This document shows positions 58,619 through 64,000 of a stretch of 64,000 nt of DNA, piece by piece. The position numbers were made by a program, and so were the translations under genes. The notes under the pieces were generated by a model, which did no database searches, was not told the origin of the DNA, and worked only from the letters and a program-made list of their open reading frames with translations. Every line of letters begins with the position of its first letter. The first letter of the stretch is position 1. The DNA is from Bradyrhizobium mercantei (lineage in GTDB: Bacteria; Pseudomonadota; Alphaproteobacteria; Rhizobiales; Xanthobacteraceae), in the NCBI RefSeq assembly GCF_001982635.1, contig NZ_MKFI01000005.1, positions 603,519 through 667,518 on the forward strand, in the 5' to 3' direction.

Positions 58619-59250
58619 CGCAGCATTCCCAGGAGATAGACGAAGGTGAAGACGCCGATCCAGACCACGTCGAGGAAGTGCCAGAACATCGAGAGGCACA
58701 TCAGCCGGCGCCGGTTGGCCGTGGTGAGGCCGAAGCGCGCGGTCTGCACCATCAGCGTCACCAGCCAGACCAGGCCGAAAGTGACGTGCAGGCCGTGGGT
58801 GCCGACCAGCGTGAAGAACGACGACAGGAAGGCGCTGCGCTGCGGCGTCGCGCCTTCGTGGATCATGTGGGCGAACTCGGTGAGCTCGATGCCGAGGAAG
58901 GCGAGGCCGAACAGTCCGGTGATCGCGAGCCAGAGCTGCGTCTGACCGATCTTCGATTTCTCCATCGTCAGCATGGCGAAGCCGTAGGTGATCGAGGAGA
59001 GCAGCAGCATCGTGGTGTTGAGCGCGACCAGCTTGAGGTCGAACAGATCCTTCGGCGCCGGGCCGGCGGCGTAGTTGCCGCCGAGCACGCCATAGGTCGC
59101 AAACAGCATCGCGAAGATGAGGCAGTCGCTCATCAGGTAGATCCAGAAGCCCAGCATGGTGCTGGCGCCTTCCGGATGATCGTGCTCGTCGATGACGTGG
59201 AAGACCGGCTCGGAGCCTTGGACGGAGATTCGGTTGGTTGCTACGCTCAT
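58615..59250 (-). CDS. cyoC: Cytochrome o ubiquinol oxidase subunit III
   Basis: A 211-residue membrane subunit of the quinol oxidase, with five hydrophobic helices as expected for CyoC: GFWIYLMSDCLIFAMLFATYGVL, LVALNTTMLLLSSITYGFAMLTME, QLWLAITGLFGLAFLGIELTEFAHMIHEG, SSFFTLVGTHGLHVTFGLVWLVTLMVQ and LMCLSMFWHFLDVVWIGVFTFVYLLG. The ExxHxxH-like HEG and THGLH are family features. It overlaps cyoB (ATGA at 59247-59250) and cyoD, so the operon is translationally coupled. Confidence 0.94.
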   Translation of the reverse strand: MSVATNRISVQGSEPVFHVIDEHDHPEGASTMLGFWIYLMSDCLIFAMLFATYGVLGGNYAAGPAPKDLFDLKLVALNTTMLLLSSITYGFAMLTMEKSKIGQTQLWLAITGLFGLAFLGIELTEFAHMIHEGATPQRSAFLSSFFTLVGTHGLHVTFGLVWLVTLMVQTARFGLTTANRRRLMCLSMFWHFLDVVWIGVFTFVYLLGMLR

Positions 59251-61250
59251 GTCTGGGCTCCCGCGGCGAGAACGCGCGTCCGCGCATCTTCGGTCCGCAC
59301 CACCTCATCCGCCGGGATGTGGAAGTCGCGGTGATAGTTGAAGGTGTGGCCGATCGCGACCGCGAGCAGCGCAACGAAGCTGACGGCGGCGAGCCACCAG
59401 ATGTACCAGATCAGGGCGAACCCCATCACCGTCGCGAAGCCGGCGAGGATGATGCCGGTGCCGGTGCTGGACGGCATGTGGATCGGCCTGAAGCCGGTGA
59501 GCGGGCGCCTGTAGCCGCGGCGCTTCATGTCCCACCAGGCGTCGTTGTCGTAGACCACAGGCGTGAACGCGAAGTTGTAGTCCGGCGGCGGCGACGAGGT
59601 CGCCCATTCCAGCGTGCGCGCGTTCCAGGGATCGCCGGTGGTGTCCTTGAGCTGCTCGCGGCGCAAAATGCTGACCGCGAACTGCACCAGCATCGCGCCG
59701 ATGCCGAGCAGGATCAGGAAGGCGCCGAAGGCTGCGATGACGAACCAGATCTGCAGAGTGGGATCGTCGAACACGCGCAGCCGTCGCGTCACGCCCATCA
59801 GGCCGAGCACGTAGAGCGGCATGAAGGCGAAGTAGAAGCCCGAGACCCAGAACCAGAACGACAGCTTGCCCCAGAACGGATCGAGCCTGAAGCCGAACGC
59901 CTTCGGGAACCAGTAGTTGATGCCGGCGAACAGGCCGAACAGCACGCCGCCGATGATCACGTTGTGAAAATGCGCGATCAGGAACAGGCTGTTATGCAGC
60001 ACGAAATCGGCCGGCGGCACCGCGAGCAGCACGCCGGTCATGCCGCCGATCACGAAGGTCAGCATGAACGCCACCGTCCACATCATCGGCAGCTCGAAGC
60101 GGATGCGGCCGCGATACATCGTGAACAGCCAGTTGAACATCTTCGCGCCCGTCGGGATCGAGATGATCATGGTGGTGATGCCGAAGAACGAGTTCACGCT
60201 GGCGCCGGAGCCCATCGTGAAGAAGTGGTGCAGCCAGACCAGGTAGGACAGGATGGTGATGACGACGGTGGCGTAGACCATCGAGGTGTAGCCGAACAGC
60301 CGCTTGCCGGAGAACGTCGCGGTCACCTCGGAGAAGATGCCGAACGCCGGCAGCACCAGGATGTAGACCTCGGGGTGGCCCCAGATCCAGATCAGGTTCA
60401 CGTACATCATCGGGTTGCCGCCGAAGTCGTTCGTGAAGAAGTTGGTGCCGACGTAACGATCGAGCGACAGCAGCGCCAGCACCGCGGTCAGCACCGGGAA
60501 GGAGGCGACGATCAGGACGTTTGTGCAGAGCGAGGTCCAGGTGAACACCGGCATCTTCATCATCGTCATGCCCGGCGCGCGCAGCTTGACGATGGTGCAG
60601 ATCAGATTGATGCCCGATAAAGTGGTGCCGACGCCTGCGACCTGTAGTCCCCATATGTAATAGTCGACGCCGACGTCAGGACTGTAGCCGATGTTCGACA
60701 GCGGCGGGTAGGCGAGCCAGCCGGTGCGGGCGAATTCGCCGACGAACAGCGACATCATCACCAGCACGGCGCCGCCGACCGTCATCCAGAACGAGAAATT
60801 GTTGAGGAAGGGGAAGGAGACGTCGCGGGCGCCGATCTGCAGCGGCACCACGTAGTTCATCAGGCCGGTCACCAGCGGCATCGCCACGAAGAAGATCATG
60901 ATCACGCCGTGGGCGGTGAAGACCTGGTCGTAGTGATGGGCCGGCAGATAGCCGTCGGAGCCGTTGAAGGCGATCGCCTGCTGCAGGCGCATCATCAGCG
61001 CGTCCGCGAAGCCGCGCAGCAGCATCACGATGCCGAGGATCATGTACATGATGCCGATGCGCTTGTGGTCCACGGTGGTGAACCACTCGCGCCACAGATA
61101 GCTCCAGAGCCGGAAGTAGGTGACGATGGCGAACAGCGCGAGACCGCCGGTCGCGACCACCGCGAAAGTGCCGACCAGGATCGGCTCATGGATCGGCAGC
61201 GCATCCAGGTTGAGGCGGCCGAAGATCATCTTGACGAGATCGGGATTCAT
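59247..61250 (-). CDS. cyoB: Cytochrome o ubiquinol oxidase subunit I
   Basis: Catalytic heme-copper subunit of the quinol oxidase, reducing O2 to water and pumping protons. At 667 residues it matches CyoB (663 in E. coli). It shows the heme/Cu-ligand region (HGVIMIFFVAMPLVTGLMNYVVPLQIGARDVSFP), the CuB motif WGHPEVYILVLPAFGIFSE with the crosslinked His-Tyr, the HHFF pair in WLHHFFTMGSG, and HFHNVIIGGVLFGLFAG with the heme ligands. Membrane topology of about 15 helices is as expected. Ten bp separate it from cyoA. Confidence 0.97.
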   Translation of the reverse strand: MNPDLVKMIFGRLNLDALPIHEPILVGTFAVVATGGLALFAIVTYFRLWSYLWREWFTTVDHKRIGIMYMILGIVMLLRGFADALMMRLQQAIAFNGSDGYLPAHHYDQVFTAHGVIMIFFVAMPLVTGLMNYVVPLQIGARDVSFPFLNNFSFWMTVGGAVLVMMSLFVGEFARTGWLAYPPLSNIGYSPDVGVDYYIWGLQVAGVGTTLSGINLICTIVKLRAPGMTMMKMPVFTWTSLCTNVLIVASFPVLTAVLALLSLDRYVGTNFFTNDFGGNPMMYVNLIWIWGHPEVYILVLPAFGIFSEVTATFSGKRLFGYTSMVYATVVITILSYLVWLHHFFTMGSGASVNSFFGITTMIISIPTGAKMFNWLFTMYRGRIRFELPMMWTVAFMLTFVIGGMTGVLLAVPPADFVLHNSLFLIAHFHNVIIGGVLFGLFAGINYWFPKAFGFRLDPFWGKLSFWFWVSGFYFAFMPLYVLGLMGVTRRLRVFDDPTLQIWFVIAAFGAFLILLGIGAMLVQFAVSILRREQLKDTTGDPWNARTLEWATSSPPPDYNFAFTPVVYDNDAWWDMKRRGYRRPLTGFRPIHMPSSTGTGIILAGFATVMGFALIWYIWWLAAVSFVALLAVAIGHTFNYHRDFHIPADEVVRTEDARTRVLAAGAQT

Positions 61251-61260
61251 GCGGTCCTCC

Positions 61261-62427
61261 TCAGGACTCTGATTTCGGACGCTGGCCGAGCAGCTGGGAT
61301 GTCGATGACGGATGCGCCGGCGAGAACGGCGGGCGCTTCAGCCCGAAGCCGCGCAGCGGCGTCAGGTCGAGCGGCGCGGTGACCTCGCGCGACGGCGCGT
61401 CCTTGATCTCGTCCATCGAGCAGATGCCGGCGACGAAGGTCGGCTCCGAGCCGAGCGGCGCGCCGCGGCGAGCGTATTTGTCATAGGTCAGCGGCAGCGT
61501 GTTGTTGAGGCCTTCGCGCCCCAAGCCGCCCTTGGCGTCGATCGCCATCATCTCGCTCATGCACATCTTGCCGGGCTCGACGCACATGTTGAGGATCGCC
61601 TTGTAGAGATCGCGATCGACCGAACGATAGAGACGGACCGGATCGTTCTGGCTCGGACGCTCGAGCTGCAGATAGTCGGTGCGGCCGAGCATGTTGGAGC
61701 TCGCCTTGGCACCGGCGATCCATTTGTCGAAATCCGCGCCCGACAGGCTCTTGAACTCGAAGTGCATGCCGGAGAAGCCGGCGCCGCTGTAATTGGCGGA
61801 GAAGCCGCGATAGGTGCCTGCCTTGTTGGCGACCGCGTGCAGCTTGGTCTCCATGCCGGGCATCGCGTAGATCTGGCCGGCGAGCGCGGGGATGTAGAAC
61901 GAGTTCATCACGGAGGACGCCGTGATGCGGAAGCGGATCGGGCGGTCGACGGGCGCAGCAAGCTCGTTGACGGCGGCGACGCCGTAATCCGGGTAGATGA
62001 ACAACCACTTCCAGTCGAGCGCGACCACCTCGACATTGAGCGGGGCGTCCTTGCTCTCGATCGGCTTGTCGGCGGCGATGCGGCCGAGCGAGCGATAGGG
62101 ATCGAGCAGATGGGTGCCCATCCAGGTCAATGCGCCCAGGCAGATGATGATCAAGAGCGGTGCCGACCAGATCACCAGCTCGAGCTGGGTCGAGTGATCC
62201 CACTCCGGCTCGTAGGGGGCCTGGGTGTTTGACTGGCGGTAGCGCCAGGCGAAGAAGACGGTCAGCGCCATCACCGGAAGCACGATGATGAGCATCAGGA
62301 CGGTGGAGATGACGACGAGGTCTCGCTGCTGGGCGGCGATGTCGCCGGCAGGCGCCAGGACGACAAAATCGCACCCGCCAAGGAGTGCCGCGAACGGCAA
62401 TAAGGCCAATAATTTCAAGGCGCGCAC
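61261..62427 (-). CDS. cyoA: Cytochrome o ubiquinol oxidase subunit II
   Basis: Lipoprotein subunit of the quinol oxidase, 388 residues. The signal has a lipobox LLGGC (Cys19), then two membrane helices (VISTVLMLIIVLPVMALTVFFAWRYR and LELVIWSAPLLIIICLGALTWMG) and a cupredoxin domain that lacks the CuA ligands, which distinguishes quinol from cytochrome c oxidases. NMCVEPGKMCMSEMMAIDAKGG near the C-terminus is typical of CyoA. The start is GTG at 62427. It is the first gene of the operon cyoABCD-SURF1, with regS-regR following. Confidence 0.96.
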   Translation of the reverse strand: MRALKLLALLPFAALLGGCDFVVLAPAGDIAAQQRDLVVISTVLMLIIVLPVMALTVFFAWRYRQSNTQAPYEPEWDHSTQLELVIWSAPLLIIICLGALTWMGTHLLDPYRSLGRIAADKPIESKDAPLNVEVVALDWKWLFIYPDYGVAAVNELAAPVDRPIRFRITASSVMNSFYIPALAGQIYAMPGMETKLHAVANKAGTYRGFSANYSGAGFSGMHFEFKSLSGADFDKWIAGAKASSNMLGRTDYLQLERPSQNDPVRLYRSVDRDLYKAILNMCVEPGKMCMSEMMAIDAKGGLGREGLNNTLPLTYDKYARRGAPLGSEPTFVAGICSMDEIKDAPSREVTAPLDLTPLRGFGLKRPPFSPAHPSSTSQLLGQRPKSES

Positions 62428-62488
62428 GGCTCACCCCACTTGAATTTTATGAGTTCCGCCAACGGGTAGCTGCGATGCAGCAAAGTTG

Positions 62489-62511
62489 ACATTGGACAAT
62501 TTGTCCAATGT
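62489..62511. promoter_or_regulatory. Perfect 23-bp palindrome between cyoA and the MFS gene
   Basis: Arms ACATTGGACAA and TTGTCCAATGT, 11 bp each, with one base between. A TTGACA at 62486-62491 overlaps the left arm and could be a -35 box for the divergent transporter gene. It lies 62 bp upstream of the cyoA start and 146 bp upstream of the MFS start. The bound regulator is unknown. Confidence 0.7.
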
Positions 62512-62587
62512 TGCAGTGCGGGATAGAAGGTCAGAAGGTGAGGTGGACCGCGTGGCAAAGGCTGCCCGTGGCCTCATCTTCTTGCTT

Positions 62588-62636
62588 GAGCATGATCCGT
62601 TCGGAAAACCGGTTTCCACTTTTCCGGACCATGCTC
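62588..62636. repeat. Intergenic repeat, family G
   Basis: GAGCATGATCCGTTCGGAAA and ACCGGTTTCCACTTTTCCGG, then ACCATGCTC. The outer GAGCATG / CATGCTC ends and inner CGGAAA / TTTCCG segments are inverted, forming an imperfect hairpin. A degenerate copy is at 51088-51132. Its presence argues that the following gene starts after it. Confidence 0.88.
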
Positions 62637-62656
62637 CAAAGGACGGTTCTCCGGCG

Positions 62657-63967
62657 ATGGCACAAGCCCCAGCAATGGCTCACGGCACCCCGACCGCATC
62701 AGGTCACGGGCAGGCGAAACCCGGCGAAATCGCCATCGGCGTCATCATCGGGCGCACCTCGGAGTTCTTCGACTTCTTCGTCTACGCGATCGCCTCGGTG
62801 ATCGTGTTCCCGAAGCTGGTGTTTCCGTTCGTCAACGAGCTGACCGGCACGCTCTATTCATTCGGCATCTTCGCGCTGGCGTTCGCCGCGCGGCCGCTCG
62901 GCACCGTCATCTTCATGGCGGTCGACCGCCGCCACGGCAAGGGTGCCAAGCTCGTCATCGCGCTGTTCCTGCTTGGCACCGCCACGGTCGCGCTCGCGTT
63001 CCTGCCCGGCTACGACACGATCGGCGTTGCCGCGATCTGGCTGCTCGCCGCCGCCCGCGTGCTGCAGGGCATCGCCTGGGGCGGCGCGTGGGACGGCCTC
63101 GCCTCGCTGCTCGCGATGAATTCGCCGGCCAACAAGCGCGGCTGGTACGCGATGGTGCCGCAGCTCGGCGCGCCGCTCGGGCTGATCGTGGCGAGCGCGC
63201 TGTTCGCCTTCTTCGCCGGCAACCTCTCGGCGGATGATTTCTTCGATTGGGGCTGGCGCTATCCGTTCTTCGTCGCCTTCGCCATCAACGTGGTGGCGCT
63301 GTTCGCGCGGCTGCGCATGGTGGCGACGGATGAATATTCCGAGCTGTTCGAAAGCCGCGATCTGGAGCCGGCGCGCATCGGCGAGACCGTGGCGCAGGAA
63401 GGCCGCAACATCGTGCTCGGCGCTTTCGCGCCGCTGGCGAGCTTTGCCCTGTTCCACATGGTCACGGTGTTTCCGCTGTCCTGGGTGTTCCTGTTCACCA
63501 AGGAAAGCCCGGTGCGCTTCCTGATCATCGAGATGATCGGCGCCATGGTCGGCGTCGTCGCGATCGTCGCCTCCGGCATGATCGCCGACCGCGTCGGGCG
63601 CAAGCCGCTGCTGTTGGGCTCGGCGGTCGCGATCGCAGTCTATAGCGGCTTTGCCCCGCAGCTGCTCGATGCCGGTGCGTTCGGTGAAACCGTGTACATG
63701 GTGCTCGGCTTCGTGCTGCTCGGGCTGTCGTTCGGCCAGTCGTCGGGGGCGATCGCCTCGAACTTCGCGCGCAATTATCGCTATACCGCCTCGGCGCTGA
63801 CGTCGGATTTCGCCTGGCTGTTCGGCGCCGGCTTCGCGCCGCTCGCCGCGCTGCTGCTGGCGACGCATTTCGGCCTGATCTCGGCCGGTGCGTATCTGTT
63901 GTCCGGTGCGGTGTGGACGCTGCTGGCGCTTTGGCTCAGCGGCCTGCGCGAAGCGGAAGTCAACTGA
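62657..63967 (+). CDS. MFS transporter, metabolite:proton symporter (MHS) type
   Basis: A 436-residue inner-membrane transporter with 12 predicted helices and the MHS/sugar-porter hallmarks: TSEFFDFFVYAIASVIVFPKLVFP in helix 1, ARPLGTVIFMAVDRRHGKGAKLVIALFLLG (DRxGRK-like loop) and GMIADRVGRKPLLLGSAVAIAVYSGFAP. The ATG at 62657 was chosen because the upstream in-frame part crosses a family G repeat. It is divergent from cyoA, and the substrate may be an organic acid or sugar. It nearly reaches the window end; 33 bp follow its stop. Confidence 0.88.
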   Translation: MAQAPAMAHGTPTASGHGQAKPGEIAIGVIIGRTSEFFDFFVYAIASVIVFPKLVFPFVNELTGTLYSFGIFALAFAARPLGTVIFMAVDRRHGKGAKLVIALFLLGTATVALAFLPGYDTIGVAAIWLLAAARVLQGIAWGGAWDGLASLLAMNSPANKRGWYAMVPQLGAPLGLIVASALFAFFAGNLSADDFFDWGWRYPFFVAFAINVVALFARLRMVATDEYSELFESRDLEPARIGETVAQEGRNIVLGAFAPLASFALFHMVTVFPLSWVFLFTKESPVRFLIIEMIGAMVGVVAIVASGMIADRVGRKPLLLGSAVAIAVYSGFAPQLLDAGAFGETVYMVLGFVLLGLSFGQSSGAIASNFARNYRYTASALTSDFAWLFGAGFAPLAALLLATHFGLISAGAYLLSGAVWTLLALWLSGLREAEVN

Positions 63968-64000
63968 GTCACGTAGTCCCATCTGCTCCTTCCCCCTGAA

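Overview
The window reads as chromosomal DNA of an alphaproteobacterium, most likely Bradyrhizobium or a close relative. The grounds are high GC, dense gene packing, a RegS/RegR-type redox pair, the local order xerD / small membrane protein / aroK-aroB, SUV3-like helicase + S4 protein + FdxA + CarD, and many short palindromic intergenic repeats of kinds I recall from that genus. Taxonomy is inferred from gene content only; no rRNA or tRNA gene was seen.

Layout. 0-4.6 kb: a five-gene ABC importer (two permeases, binding protein, two ATPases) of the urea/short-chain-amide branch of the Liv family. 4.7-7.2 kb: small secreted proteins and a lipoprotein L,D-transpeptidase. 7.3-14.7 kb: housekeeping genes (accA, xerD, aroK-aroB, a CorC/HlyC-type membrane protein, bolA, a J-domain protein). 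14.8-17.2 kb: two divergent citrate-synthase paralogues, one fused to a MerR-like DNA-binding domain, sharing a palindromic control region. 18.2-22.6 kb: cobS, an acetyltransferase, cobT and a phytase-like esterase. 22.9-27.5 kb: three flavin oxidoreductases and a TetR regulator. 27.5-31.7 kb: a phospholipase-D-like protein and a DUF2235 (Tle1-like) hydrolase. 32.4-38.1 kb: a TetR regulator, a small basic protein, a giant transporter/acyltransferase/acyl-ACP synthetase fusion and an HSL-type hydrolase. 38.5-40.3 kb: an orphan periplasmic binding protein bracketed by two copies of one repeat family.

41.1-44.8 kb is the most accessory part. It is a visibly AT-richer block on the minus strand holding a DUF262 protein, an ATPase with a C-terminal TOPRIM-like half (OLD/PARIS-like) whose start overlaps the DUF262 stop, and a DUF3800 protein. 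It sits just downstream of rpmB and its terminator. I read it as a candidate anti-phage module; I do not recognise the three-gene combination as a named system.

44.9-52.9 kb returns to core genes: rpmB, DUF3108 protein, SUV3-like RNA helicase with a long disordered tail, S4 protein, fdxA, carD. 53.1-55.3 kb is a second lower-GC patch with an SH3b protein and a membrane protein carrying an internal 70-residue repeat. 55.5-62.4 kb is a respiratory block: regR, regS, a SURF1 protein and cyoDCBA (ubiquinol oxidase), all on the minus strand. A perfect 23-bp palindrome lies between cyoA and a divergent MFS transporter that closes the window.

At least a dozen intergenic repeat copies, in about seven families, fill most gaps longer than 150 bp.
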